This document shows positions 46,001-53,896 of a stretch of DNA of 54,123 nt, one piece after another (positions within the stretch are counted from its first letter, which is position 1; every line of letters starts with the position of its first letter). Source of the DNA: an uncultured Bacteroidales bacterium (GTDB taxonomy: Bacteria; Bacteroidota; Bacteroidia; Bacteroidales; UBA932); NCBI GenBank assembly GCA_946402945.1, contig CAMIYB010000005.1:1-54123 (forward strand), given 5' to 3'. The translations under genes were made by a program, and so were the position numbers. The notes under the pieces were generated by a model. It was not told the DNA's origin. It searched no databases and was given only the letters and a program-made list of their open reading frames with translations.

Positions 46001-46603
46001 GGCCTTGGTGCTGACCATGTCGCGGAGGGCGTCCTCGTCCAGGGCTTCGATCTTCTGGATTTCATGCGAGGTGCGGAATCCGTCGAAGAAATGCAGGAAG
46101 GGGATGCTGGACTTGATGGTGGCCAGATGGGCGACGGCGGCCAGGTCCTGGGCTTCCTGTACGCTGCCGGAGGCGAGAAGCGCGAAACCGGTCTGGCGGC
46201 AGGCCATGACATCCTGGTGGTCGCCGAAGATGGACAGGGCGTGCGTCGCAAGGGAACGGGCCGAGACATGGAAGACGGTCGGAAGCATTTCGCCGGCGAT
46301 CTTGTACATGTTCGGAATCATCAGCAGGAGGCCCTGGGATGCGGTGTAGGTGGTCGTCAGAACACCGGCCTGGAGGGATCCGTGCACGGTGCCGGAGGCG
46401 CCGGCCTCGCTCTGCATTTCGGTGACTTTGACGGTCTCGCCCCAGAGGTTTTTCTTGCCGTGGGCGGCCCATTCATCAATATTCTCGGCCATCGGAGAGG
46501 ATGGGGTGATCGGGTAAATAGCCGCATGTTCACTGAAGAGATAGGCGATGTTGGCCACGGCGGTGTTACCGTCACAGGTGATGAATTTCTTTTCTTTGGA
46601 CAT
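43076..46603 (-). CDS. nifJ: Pyruvate:ferredoxin (flavodoxin) oxidoreductase, single-chain
   Basis: The protein has 1175 residues, the usual length for homodimeric PFOR. Domain order: pyrimidine-binding TPP domain I (EHAAIYPITPSSPMAEN), gamma domain, a 2x[4Fe-4S] ferredoxin domain with CIQCNTCAFVCP (~693) and CTGCGNCVDVCP (~748), then the TPP-pyrophosphate domain with GACAGCGETPY and GDGWAYDIGYGGLDHV (~968) and SNTGGQSSKSTP. It oxidises pyruvate to acetyl-CoA with ferredoxin reduction in anaerobes. It has its own predicted -7 element in the 105-base gap after fabD. Confidence 0.97.
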   Translation of the reverse strand: MSKEKKFITCDGNTAVANIAYLFSEHAAIYPITPSSPMAENIDEWAAHGKKNLWGETVKVTEMQSEAGASGTVHGSLQAGVLTTTYTASQGLLLMIPNMYKIAGEMLPTVFHVSARSLATHALSIFGDHQDVMACRQTGFALLASGSVQEAQDLAAVAHLATIKSSIPFLHFFDGFRTSHEIQKIEALDEDALRDMVSTKALRRFRERALNPEAPVTRGTAQNGDVYFQAAESRNQFYDEVPDIVARYMGEISELTGREYRPFTYYGSPKAEHVVIAMGSVTETIKETIDYLASRGRNYGLITCHLYRPFSEKYFLKVLPKTVKRIAVLDRTKEPGALGEPLFLDVKALFQGKAGAPLVIGGRYGLSSKDTTPAQIIAVFDNLELKAPKSDFTIGIVDDVTFKSLPIKSEVSIVKPGTTECKFYGLGSDGTVGANKNTIKIIGSHTDKYCQAYFDYDSKKSGGYTCSHLRFGDLPIKAPYLVSTPDFVACHVPSYLQKYDVLKGIKDGGTLLLNSLWDEEETVRRIPDNVKAVIGRKHIGLYIINATKIAAEIGLGGRTNTILQSAFFKITGIIPYEDAVRYMKEAIVKSYGKKGENVVIMNYAAVDRGGEYVKVNVPSEWADITARFENPNRDRLAPEFVKNVADIVNAQAGDSLPVSSFLPYMDGTMPSGTAAYEKRGVAVVVPKWLEENCIQCNTCAFVCPHSAIRPFLLTEEEAASAPASVKTRQGLANLKQYKFALATSVDDCTGCGNCVDVCPAKEKALVMVPAQDQASEQDNFNWLHSKIGYKETAVNKYQSIKNAQFAQPLFEFSGACAGCGETPYIKNITQLFGDRMMIANATGCSSIYGASFPASPYCTNAQGHGPAWQNSLFEDNAEFGLGMKLGSDRARQTVALIMADILECDKCSQEMKELAAKWLDARNDAAVTREVADAIIPLAAKGKCSCCKRLTEYKHFIAARSQWIFGGDGWAYDIGYGGLDHVLASGENVNVLVLDTEVYSNTGGQSSKSTPAGAIAKFAASGKKIRKKDLGMMAISYGYVYVAQVAMGASPVQYLNAIKEAEAYDGPSLIIAYSPCINHGLKAGMGLSQKEEKLAVACGYWHLYRYNPQLEGTDKNPFSLDSKEPDWTQFQDFLKGEVRFASLQKLFPDRAAELLAKTEEFAKVRYETYKRLAGK

Positions 46604-46644
46604 AATTATAGAGTAAGAAGTTTAAGCACAATATTGCTAACATA

Positions 46645-46652
46645 CAAAGATA
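46645..46652 (-). promoter_or_regulatory. -7 promoter element for PFOR gene
   Basis: On the minus strand TATCTTTG matches TAnnTTTG and lies 41 bases upstream of the PFOR ATG. The upstream side is occupied by the hairpin at 46652-46688, which would cover the -33 position. Confidence 0.6.
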
Positions 46653-46688
46653 GTCAACTTTTCGGTGATTTCCACCAAAAAGTTGACT
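46652..46688. promoter_or_regulatory. 37-base inverted repeat overlapping PFOR promoter / fabD terminator
   Basis: AGTCAACTTTT (46652-46662) and AAAAGTTGACT (46678-46688) are perfect inverted arms, extended by an inner GGTG/CACC pair. It starts 20 bases after the fabD stop and abuts the PFOR -7 element, so it could be a terminator for fabD, an operator for PFOR, or both. Confidence 0.6.
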
Positions 46689-46708
46689 TCCAAATGAAAA
46701 AACTGTGA

Positions 46709-47596
46709 TTACAGGCCGGAAACGCCGTCAATTTCCACCAATCCTCCGGAAATCCGCTTCACCAGGCCCTGCAGTACGGTGCCGGGACCCACTTCGCAGA
46801 AGCGGTCGGCCCCGTCCACCAGCATGTTGCCGATGGTCTGGGTCCAGCGGACCGGCGAGGTGAGTTGGGCGAGCAGGTTTCCTTTGATGACGTCCGGATC
46901 GGTTTCCGCATGGGCCGTGACGTTCTGGTACACCGGGCAGCGGGGCCGCTCTATGCGTGTGGCCTCGATGGCCTTGCCGAGTTCCAGACGGGCGGGCTCC
47001 ATCAGCGGGGAGTGGAAGGCGCCGCCGACCGCAAGGGGCAGGGCCCGTTTGGCACCGGCACCCTTGGCTGCCGCACAGGCCGCTTCGACGGCGGATTTCT
47101 CGCCGGAAATGACCACCTGGCCGTCGCAGTTGTAGTTGGCCGGGACGACGATGCCTTCGATGCCGCTGCAGAGCGCTTCCACCGCTTCGTTGCCCAGGCC
47201 GATGACCGCCGCCATGCCGCCGGGGACCTTTTCGCAGCATTTCTGCATCTCCCGGGCGCGGATGGCGACCAGGCGCAGTCCGTCTTCGAAGGAAAGGGCG
47301 CCCGCGGCCGTCAGGGCGGAGAACTCCCCGAGAGAATGTCCGGCTACCATGTCGGGGCGGAAATCCTCCAGGCAGGCCGCCAGGATGACGGAGTGCAGGA
47401 AGATGGCGGGCTGGGTCACGTTCGTGGCTTTCAACTCGTCCGAACTGCCTTCGAACATGATATCGGTGATGCGGAACCCGAGGATGTCATTTGCCTTCTC
47501 GAAAAGGTCACGCGCCCGGGGCAGTTTGTCGTAGAGGTCTTTGGCCATGCCGGGGTACTGGGACCCCTGGCCGGGAAAAACGTAGGCTTTTGTCAT
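46709..47596 (-). CDS. fabD: Malonyl-CoA:ACP transacylase
   Basis: The protein has 295 residues. It starts with KAYVFPGQGSQYPGM; the nucleophile is Ser88 in GHSLGE, Arg in RAREM selects the malonyl carboxylate, and His196 in GAFHSP is the base. FabD loads malonyl groups onto ACP for fatty acid synthesis and would also supply the polyene cluster, which has no transacylase of its own in this window. The start at 47596 gives the conserved N-terminus; upstream in-frame codons extend into the leader. Confidence 0.96.
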   Translation of the reverse strand: MTKAYVFPGQGSQYPGMAKDLYDKLPRARDLFEKANDILGFRITDIMFEGSSDELKATNVTQPAIFLHSVILAACLEDFRPDMVAGHSLGEFSALTAAGALSFEDGLRLVAIRAREMQKCCEKVPGGMAAVIGLGNEAVEALCSGIEGIVVPANYNCDGQVVISGEKSAVEAACAAAKGAGAKRALPLAVGGAFHSPLMEPARLELGKAIEATRIERPRCPVYQNVTAHAETDPDVIKGNLLAQLTSPVRWTQTIGNMLVDGADRFCEVGPGTVLQGLVKRISGGLVEIDGVSGL

Positions 47597-47609
47597 GCTT
47601 TTTTCAGTC

Positions 47610-47640
47610 TGCATCCACGCGTAATTGTGCGTGGACTGCA
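47610..47640. promoter_or_regulatory. Inverted repeat in fabD leader
   Basis: TGCATCCACGC and GCGTGGACTGCA form an imperfect inverted repeat around GTAATTGT, in the fabD leader right after its -7 element. It may be an operator or a leader hairpin. Confidence 0.4.
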
Positions 47641-47646
47641 AAGATA
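47639..47646 (-). promoter_or_regulatory. -7 promoter element for fabD
   Basis: On the minus strand TATCTTTG (followed by C) matches TAnnTTTGC, 43 bases before the fabD ATG. It diverges from the tRNA-Arg promoter at 47692. Confidence 0.6.
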
Positions 47647-47691
47647 AGAAAAAATCCCCGTCGGGGCGTAGCGTCGTTTCAAAAAAATTAC

Positions 47692-47700
47692 TATCTTTGC
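47692..47700 (+). promoter_or_regulatory. -7 promoter element for tRNA-Arg
   Basis: TATCTTTGC matches TAnnTTTGC and ends 16 bases before the mature tRNA-Arg 5' end. Confidence 0.6.
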
Positions 47701-47716
47701 AATCCTTTTACAGGAT

Positions 47717-47788
47717 GCCCCTGTAGTTTAAAGGATAGAATAACGGATTCCGGTTCCGTTGGTCCCGGTTCGATTCCGAGCGGGGGTA
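47717..47788 (+). tRNA. tRNA-Arg (anticodon CCG)
   Basis: Acceptor GCCCCTG pairs with CGGGGGT (47781-47787) using wobble pairs, with discriminator A at 47788. Anticodon stem ACGGA/TCCGT encloses TTCCGGT, anticodon CCG. The T stem CCCGG/CCGAG has one C-A mismatch. CCA is not encoded. Confidence 0.93.
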
Positions 47789-47794
47789 CGAGAA

Positions 47795-47840
47795 GAGGGT
47801 GACCAAAAAGTCAAAGTTGACTTAAGTCACTCTCTTTTTT
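47795..47840 (+). terminator. Terminator after tRNA-Arg
   Basis: GAGGGTGAC (47795-47803) pairs with GTCACTCTC (47826-47834), and an inner AAGTCAA/TTGACTT pair closes the loop. A run of six T follows. It marks the left side of the segment with unlike codon use. Confidence 0.75.
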
Positions 47841-47885
47841 ATGTTTAGATATGTAATGTGAGGAATCCTCGGATTTATCAGGTAG

Positions 47886-48764
47886 CTACCTGTAAGCCGT
47901 GGGAGCCATCCCGGTATGTGACAGGAAGAATTTGTAGAAAAGGCTTTGGCTGTTGAAGTTAAGGGCATAGGCTATTTCCTTCACGCTCATGCCTGAGTAC
48001 CTGAGGAGGTTCTCCGCTTCCAGAATCACAAAGGAATCTATCCAGTTCGGCGCAGAGCGGCCGGACACTTTTTTTATCACCCTCGAGAGATACTTGGGGG
48101 TGATATTCAGTTTATCGGCATAGAACGCCACACCCCTCTCTTTCATGTGGTGCTCCGTAACAAGGGTTATGAAGGATTCGTAGAGGAGTTCCTGCCTGCT
48201 TGCCGGGCCACGCTCGCTGTTACGGAGCATGGCATCCCCGGAGACCAGGTTTGCAAAGGAGGAGAGGAGCGGCACAATGATGTCTTCCTTGCGTTCACGA
48301 GAAGAACTCATCACCCTCCTTGCTATGTGGAAATAGTCCTCGGCCAGGGCGTAATCCTCCTCAGAGAATACTAGGCAGGGGTTTCGGAGTATTGAAGGCT
48401 GGAGTTTTCCAAGTATTTCTTTGGAGACCATGAGGAAATAGAGCTCAGAGTCCGCCACCTTGGATTCTTCATAATCCGATATCCTTATTATACTGCCGGG
48501 GGACGTAACGAGGAGGGTCCCTTCCCCCACTTCAAGGGCTTCAAGGTTGTATTCTAGGCGTATATGCCCTTTCCTGAGGAAAAAGAAAACATAGCAGTCC
48601 AGCCGTATCGGGTAATGTAGGACATCCAATATGCTCTGTTCATCCTTTACCCTGTCTCCGTGGGCTTCACCAAGGACGATGTCAGTACCAAGGACATATT
48701 CATTCACAACCCCGGTAAGGGAGAGAATGCGCGAAATATTTACGTCAAGGAGTTTCTCGTTCAT
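47886..48764 (-). CDS. AraC-family transcriptional regulator
   Basis: The protein has 292 residues. The C-terminal ~95 residues form the double helix-turn-helix: KYLSRVIKKVSGRSAPNWI, EAENLLRYSGMSVKEIAYALNFNSQSLFYKFFLSHTGMAPTAYR. The N-terminal ~170 residues are a cupin-like sensor. It is divergent from the tolC-type gene across 113 bases and presumably controls the export operon. Frequent AGG and ATA codons set it apart from the genes to the left and match its neighbours to the right. A small palindrome GAGGAATCCTC lies just beyond its stop. Confidence 0.93.
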   Translation of the reverse strand: MNEKLLDVNISRILSLTGVVNEYVLGTDIVLGEAHGDRVKDEQSILDVLHYPIRLDCYVFFFLRKGHIRLEYNLEALEVGEGTLLVTSPGSIIRISDYEESKVADSELYFLMVSKEILGKLQPSILRNPCLVFSEEDYALAEDYFHIARRVMSSSRERKEDIIVPLLSSFANLVSGDAMLRNSERGPASRQELLYESFITLVTEHHMKERGVAFYADKLNITPKYLSRVIKKVSGRSAPNWIDSFVILEAENLLRYSGMSVKEIAYALNFNSQSLFYKFFLSHTGMAPTAYR

Positions 48765-48877
48765 GCTACAAAAATACTAAAATTCTACCAAAATGCCAAT
48801 AGTAGCACCTTCTTGGCACATTACAAGCGGCAGTAAGGCAACCTTTTTGCATAGCATTAGACAAAATTTTTAAGAAC
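48765..48877. promoter_or_regulatory. Divergent control region araC / tolC-type gene
   Basis: This 113-base AT-rich spacer contains no gene. TGCCAA (48794-48799) and TTGGCA (48813-48818) form an inverted repeat 13 bases apart, a possible AraC-family or repressor site. No convincing TAnnTTTG element points to the tolC-type gene. Confidence 0.4.
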
Positions 48878-50359
48878 ATGAAAAGGATTGACATCCTACT
48901 TGCTGCGCTGTTTGTACCAGCCGCAGCATTGGCTCAGGGACAGCGAACCTTGACACTTGACGACTGCCGCCGGATGGCAGTGGAAAACAGCAGGCAGCTT
49001 GACATGGAAAAGGCCGCCGCAGAGATGGCCGAATATGACAAAAAGACGGCCGTGGCATACTTCTTCCCCAAGGTATCGGCCGTAGGAGGCTATATGTACA
49101 ACAACAGGGACGTGGCCCTTGTAAACGAGGAGCAGTCCGAGCGCATCCGCAACATGGGCACCACCCTGGATGACAAGATATGGGCCAGTGTCGAGATGAA
49201 TGCCACGGAACACGGAAAGGCAATCCTGGAGACTGTCAGGAACACCGGAATCATGCCGGACATAGCAACCCCGGTCAATGCAATCGGCCAGGAAATTGAC
49301 GCCGCCCTCCATCCTGACCTGCACAATATAATGGGCGGCTCCATTGTGGTTGAGCAGCCCGTTTTTGCAGGAGGAAAGATTGTGAACAGCGCCATAATGG
49401 CGTCCAAGGCCCAGGAACTTGCCGAGAGCAAGCTGGAGACCAGCCGCAGCGAGATCATTACCGACGTAGACCACGCCTACTGGCAGATTATCTCCATCTC
49501 CAACAAGAAAAAACTCGCCCAAAGCTACTCTGAGCTCCTTCACAAGATGGAAGATGACGTAATGCGTTTCGTAGACGCCGGCACGGGCACCATGTCAGAC
49601 GCCCTCCAGGTAAAGGTGAAAGTAAATGAGGCCGACCTCCTCCTCACCAAGGCTACCAGCGGACTTGCCCTTTCCAAGATGCTGTTGTGCCAGAAGATAG
49701 GCCTTCCTCTTGACACTGAAATTATACTGGCCGATGAAACGCTGGACGAGGTTCCGGATCCCGGAATGGTTTCTACAAGGAGCATGGAAGATGTCTTTGA
49801 GTCCCGCCCGGAGCTCAGGAGCCTGGACCTCGCAGCCCAGATCTATGACAGGAAAGTAAAGATTGCGGCGGCCGACATGCTCCCTACGATTGCCGTATTT
49901 GGAGCCTGCACGGCCACTAACCCAAACATATACGACGGCTTCCAGAACAACTTCCGCGGCTGCACGCTCAGCGCCGGGGTGGTGGTAAAGGTGCCAATCT
50001 GTCATGGCGGTGAAGGAATCTGGAAAGTGAAGAAGGCCAAGGCCGAGGCAAGACAGTATCATGACCGACTTGAAGACACAAGAGAGCTTGTCACCCTGCA
50101 GGTTGCCCGCCAGAGGGTGATAGTGGAAGAAGCCAGGGAGAAGCTCCAGATGACAAGGAGCGCGGTTGATGTGGCCGAAGAAAACCTGAGGAGCGCCAAT
50201 TTAGGCTATGAGGCCGGCGTGGTTACGACATCCACGGTACTTGGTGCCCATACGGCATGGCTCAGCGCAAACAGCGACTGGATTGACGCAGGGACGGAAC
50301 TCCAGACCGCAATGTCAGAACTCAGGAAGGCAGAAGGATATAAAACAGAGATTTATTGA
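48878..50359 (+). CDS. TolC-family outer-membrane efflux protein
   Basis: The protein has 493 residues with a signal peptide (LAALFVPAAALAQ). Two long heptad-rich OEP regions are visible, the first with LTLDDCRRMAVENSRQLDMEKAAAEMAEYDKKTA and the second with ARQYHDRLEDTRELVTLQVARQRVIVEEAREKLQ. TolC proteins form trimeric channels from the periplasm to the outside. Together with the HlyD-like gene 1 base downstream and two permeases it makes a tripartite exporter. Codon use matches the AraC gene and differs from dnaG or PFOR. Confidence 0.94.
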   Translation: MKRIDILLAALFVPAAALAQGQRTLTLDDCRRMAVENSRQLDMEKAAAEMAEYDKKTAVAYFFPKVSAVGGYMYNNRDVALVNEEQSERIRNMGTTLDDKIWASVEMNATEHGKAILETVRNTGIMPDIATPVNAIGQEIDAALHPDLHNIMGGSIVVEQPVFAGGKIVNSAIMASKAQELAESKLETSRSEIITDVDHAYWQIISISNKKKLAQSYSELLHKMEDDVMRFVDAGTGTMSDALQVKVKVNEADLLLTKATSGLALSKMLLCQKIGLPLDTEIILADETLDEVPDPGMVSTRSMEDVFESRPELRSLDLAAQIYDRKVKIAAADMLPTIAVFGACTATNPNIYDGFQNNFRGCTLSAGVVVKVPICHGGEGIWKVKKAKAEARQYHDRLEDTRELVTLQVARQRVIVEEAREKLQMTRSAVDVAEENLRSANLGYEAGVVTTSTVLGAHTAWLSANSDWIDAGTELQTAMSELRKAEGYKTEIY

Positions 50360-50360
50360 T

Positions 50361-51362
50361 ATGAAACAGGAAAAGAAAAACTACAACATTCTCATTGGCG
50401 TTGCGGCACTTATATGCATAGTGCTCACTGTATCGGCGGTGGGTTACATTGTGTCAAGGCCCAAGCCCTACGTGATACAGGGAGAGGCCGAGGCAGCGGA
50501 GTACCGCGTTTCCGGCAAAGTTCCGGGCCGAATAGAGGAATTCCGCGCCCAGGAAGGGCAATCGGTGCACAAGGGAGACACCCTGGTCATCATTGACTCC
50601 CCGGAAATCCGTTCCAAGATTGCCGAAGCCGCGGCAGCCAAAGCCGCGGCAACCGCACAGAAGGACAAGGCCTACAACGGCGCCCGCAGCGAACAAATCA
50701 CCGGTGCCTATGAGATGTACCAGAAAGCCAAGGTTGGCGAAGACGTGATGAAGAAATCCTATGCAAGAATCAAGAGCCTCCATGACCAAAAGGTAGTCTC
50801 CGACCAGAAATACGACGAAGTCCTTGCGCAGTATAACGCCGCCAAGGCGACAACCCGAGCAGCCCGCAGCCAGTGGGAGATGGCGGTGAAAGGCGCACGC
50901 CAGGAAGACAAGGATGCCGCCGTCGCCCTTGTGGAAAGGGCCAATGCGGCGGTGGAGCTGGTCAATTCATACCTTGACGAAATCCGCCTCACAGCCCCCT
51001 GTGACGGTGTTGTGGCCGATATTTACCCCAAGGTTGGAGAACTCGTAGGCCAGGGCTCCCCCATCATGACCATAGAGGACCTCTCAGACATGTGGTTCAC
51101 CTTCAACATCCGTGAAGACCGCCTCCACAACATGCAGAGCGGAGACAGGATTGAACTCAGCATCCCCGCCCTGGACGGCAGAAGGATATCGGCCACGGTA
51201 TATTATATTGCGGCAAGGGAATCATACGCCACCTGGAAGGCCACGCGTGAGACGGGAGAGTTCGACACCCGCACCTTCGAGGTCCGCGCCCGCCCGGACT
51301 ATCAGATTGCAGGGCTTCGTCCGGGGATGAGCGCAATCATGATCGTTGACACTGAAAGATGA
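50361..51362 (+). CDS. HlyD-family periplasmic adaptor
   Basis: The protein has 333 residues. One N-terminal membrane segment (~12-32), a lipoyl half (YRVSGKVPGRIEEFRAQEGQSVHKGD), a coiled-coil hairpin rich in Ala/Lys (~85-200) and a second lipoyl half (IRLTAPCDGVVADIYPKVGELVGQGSPI) are in the usual order. It bridges inner-membrane permease and TolC channel. The start at 50361 is chosen because it places the membrane anchor first; the frame is open further upstream within the tolC-type gene. Its stop overlaps the next start (ATGA at 51359-51362). Confidence 0.94.
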   Translation: MKQEKKNYNILIGVAALICIVLTVSAVGYIVSRPKPYVIQGEAEAAEYRVSGKVPGRIEEFRAQEGQSVHKGDTLVIIDSPEIRSKIAEAAAAKAAATAQKDKAYNGARSEQITGAYEMYQKAKVGEDVMKKSYARIKSLHDQKVVSDQKYDEVLAQYNAAKATTRAARSQWEMAVKGARQEDKDAAVALVERANAAVELVNSYLDEIRLTAPCDGVVADIYPKVGELVGQGSPIMTIEDLSDMWFTFNIREDRLHNMQSGDRIELSIPALDGRRISATVYYIAARESYATWKATRETGEFDTRTFEVRARPDYQIAGLRPGMSAIMIVDTER

Positions 51363-52519
51363 AACAGCTTGTAAAAATAGTGCGGAGGGAGCTTCTCATC
51401 ATTCTGAAGCGTCCGGTGTACATCCTTGCCTCGGTGGGGGTGCTCATAGTGAATGCCGTCTTCTACATCACGTTCATGAAGGACGGGCTTCCGCACGATC
51501 TCCCTATCGGCCTTGTTGACGAGGACCATAGTTCCACTTCCAGGACTTTTGCCCGGGAATTGGACGGCACCCAGCTGGGAAAGGTGGTGTACTATGACGA
51601 CATCCACCTTGCAAGGGAGCACATGGAAACGGGGCGCATCACGTCTTTCATCGTGATTCCCAAAGGCTTCAATGCCGATATCCAGGCTTTCCGCCAGCCG
51701 CACATAAGCTATTACGTGAACTCCCTCTATTTTGTGGGAGGCGCGCTTGCATACAAGGACATCCTCACCATGGTGAACCTTACCAACGGAGCTGTCCAAA
51801 GGCAGGTGCTGCGGCTTAAAGGCATGAACGAGAGGGAGATAATGGGACGAATCCAGCCCATTGTACTGGACCAGCACCAGATAGGGAATCCGGCCGTGAA
51901 CTATGGCGTGTACCTCAACGGAGTGCTGCTCCCGGGCGTGCTGGAGATGATTGTTATTCTCATCACCATCTACGCCGTAGGTTCAGAACTGAAGTACGGC
52001 ACGTCCAAGCATCTACTGAAAACAGCCGGCGGTTCCGTGGAGATGGCCCTTCTGGGAAAGCTGCTTCCATACAACATCATTTTCACGGTGCTTGGAATAG
52101 CGCTTGAACTGCTCCTGTTCCACTGGCTCAAATACCCCCTCAAGGGACATATCGGCTGGATGTTCCTGGACATACTGCTCCTTGTGAGCGCATCCGAAGC
52201 CCTGGGGCTTTTCATAGTGGAGCTGTTCCCGGTACTGAGGCTGGCTATCAGTGTGGGAGCAATAATAAGCGTGCTGGGATTCTCCCTGGCTGGTTTCTCG
52301 CTCCCGGTGGAAGCCATGCCGCCGTATGTACAGGGGTTCAGCGCCGTTTTCCCCCTGAGGCATTATTATCTATTTCATGTCCAGGAGACAATCTGGGGAA
52401 GCGGCTTTGCCGGATGGTGGCAGGAGTCGGTACATCTGCTACTTTTCCTGTTCCTGCCGTTCACGCTTATCGGCAGGCTTGGACATGCATATAAATATCA
52501 GGACTATGAAAGGAATTAG
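51359..52519 (+). CDS. ABC-2 type permease 1
   Basis: The protein has 386 residues. One N-terminal membrane segment (~20-40) is followed by a ~150-residue extracytoplasmic domain (DLPIGLVDEDHSSTSRTFARELDGTQ) and five C-terminal membrane segments (~185-380). This is the YhhJ/YbhR-like half of an ABC-2 exporter. It needs an ATP-binding partner, which is not encoded next to it. It overlaps the HlyD gene by 4 bases and the second permease by 14 bases. Confidence 0.92.
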   Translation: MKQLVKIVRRELLIILKRPVYILASVGVLIVNAVFYITFMKDGLPHDLPIGLVDEDHSSTSRTFARELDGTQLGKVVYYDDIHLAREHMETGRITSFIVIPKGFNADIQAFRQPHISYYVNSLYFVGGALAYKDILTMVNLTNGAVQRQVLRLKGMNEREIMGRIQPIVLDQHQIGNPAVNYGVYLNGVLLPGVLEMIVILITIYAVGSELKYGTSKHLLKTAGGSVEMALLGKLLPYNIIFTVLGIALELLLFHWLKYPLKGHIGWMFLDILLLVSASEALGLFIVELFPVLRLAISVGAIISVLGFSLAGFSLPVEAMPPYVQGFSAVFPLRHYYLFHVQETIWGSGFAGWWQESVHLLLFLFLPFTLIGRLGHAYKYQDYERN

Positions 52520-53786
52520 CTACCTGGGCACCTGGATAAGGGACTGGTACAAAATATTTGTAAACGAACTCCGGCTCATCTTCTCGGACTCCGGTGTCAT
52601 TGTGATCTTTTTTGTCGGAGGGCTGCTGTATCCGGTACTTTACAACCTCATTTACATGAACGGAACTGTGGACGAGATGGATGTGGCAGTGGTGGACAAC
52701 TCCGGCGGCGCCTTCAGCAGACGCTTCATCCGAAAGGTGGACGCCACCAGGGAATGCAACATCCTCATGTTTGCGGCTTCCATGGAAGAGGCAAAAGAGA
52801 TGATGCAGAAAGGGCTGGTGCACGGGATTATCTACATCCCGGAGGACTTTGACGCGCGCCTTGTCCGCGGAGAGCAGGGCATTATCTCCACCTATGCCGA
52901 TATGTCCAGCTTCCTCTACTACAAGTGCCTCACCATGGGTGCCAGCCTCACGATGCTGGACGAGATGCACGAGATCCAGATGGAACGCTACCTTGCCTCA
53001 GGAATGGACGCACAGGCGGCATGGCAGGCCGTGCAACCGGTGCTGTCAGACGAGAGCATGCCTTACAACAAGCCCTTCTCATACACAATCTTCTTCATAT
53101 CGGCCGCCCTCCTGCTTGTTATCCAGCAGACCATGTTCTACGGGTCATCGCTTCTTGCAGGCACGCTCAGGGAACAGAACAGGAGCTTCGCATCCATGTC
53201 TAAGGGCCTTCAGGGACTCGGAATAGGGAGGGTGCTGCTTGGCCGAGGAACGGCATACTTCTCCATCTACATGGTTACGGGGACGCTCATCGCGCTTCTA
53301 ATTCCATGGCTGTTCCGACTTCCTCAACGCGGAGAATGGACGGACATAATGGTTCTCCTGGTGTTCTTTGTCATTGACTGCATTTTCTTCACCTTCACGT
53401 GGTCGTCTCTCATAACAAGGAGGGAAACTGTATTTGTCCTCTTCCTCAGCATATCTCCAATATGCCTGTTCCTTACCGGTTTCTCATGGCCGCAGACGGC
53501 AATTCCGCCTTTCTGGCAGTATGTGGGCTATATTTTTCCCTCCACCTTCGGGTGCCGGGCGTTCATCAACCTCAACACGGCAGGCGGCTCCCTCTCCCTG
53601 GTGGCCCCAGAGATAAAGGCCATGACAATCCAGACGGTTATATACTACGTCCTCTCCAGCATTTCCATCTTTATTGAGAACAAAGTTATAGCGAGGAAAG
53701 ACAAGATAGAAAGCCTTAAGGACAAGGCACTTGAGCTTAGAGGAATTGACCCGGAAGAAGCCCGCAGGCTCATTGCAGGCGACTAA
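52506..53786 (+). CDS. ABC-2 type permease 2
   Basis: The protein has 426 residues and the same layout as permease 1: one N-terminal segment (~28-48), a large external domain (VDEMDVAVVDNSGGAFSRRFIRKVDA), then five or six C-terminal segments ending near residue 400. A short charged C-terminal tail follows. The two permeases probably form a heterodimer. The ATG at 52506 lies inside permease 1. The stop TAA at 53784-53786 is 2 bases before the truncated tRNA-Met, at the edge of the unlike-codon segment. Confidence 0.92.
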   Translation: MKGISYLGTWIRDWYKIFVNELRLIFSDSGVIVIFFVGGLLYPVLYNLIYMNGTVDEMDVAVVDNSGGAFSRRFIRKVDATRECNILMFAASMEEAKEMMQKGLVHGIIYIPEDFDARLVRGEQGIISTYADMSSFLYYKCLTMGASLTMLDEMHEIQMERYLASGMDAQAAWQAVQPVLSDESMPYNKPFSYTIFFISAALLLVIQQTMFYGSSLLAGTLREQNRSFASMSKGLQGLGIGRVLLGRGTAYFSIYMVTGTLIALLIPWLFRLPQRGEWTDIMVLLVFFVIDCIFFTFTWSSLITRRETVFVLFLSISPICLFLTGFSWPQTAIPPFWQYVGYIFPSTFGCRAFINLNTAGGSLSLVAPEIKAMTIQTVIYYVLSSISIFIENKVIARKDKIESLKDKALELRGIDPEEARRLIAGD

Positions 53787-53788
53787 AA

Positions 53789-53852
<64 letters not shown>

Positions 53853-53861
53853 CTACAGAAA

Positions 53862-53884
53862 AGCCGTCCTGTCCGGGGACGGCT
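53862..53884. terminator. Hairpin terminator between tRNA-Met remnant and VanX-type gene
   Basis: AGCCGTCC pairs with GGACGGCT around TGTCCGG (arms about 53862-53869 and 53877-53884). T-rich bases follow on the plus side. It lies between convergent units and may serve both. Confidence 0.6.
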
Positions 53885-53896
53885 CTTACTTGTCTC

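Noticed and set aside
43298..46708. 1136-codon open frame on the plus strand opposite PFOR
   Set aside because: It is the antisense shadow of nifJ in a GC-rich, biased-codon gene; its translation has low-complexity Gly/Asp/Val composition and no motifs.
48769..48776. TATTTTTG on the minus strand as araC promoter
   Set aside because: It matches TAnnTTTG but lies only 5 bases before the ATG, so the transcript would start inside the gene.
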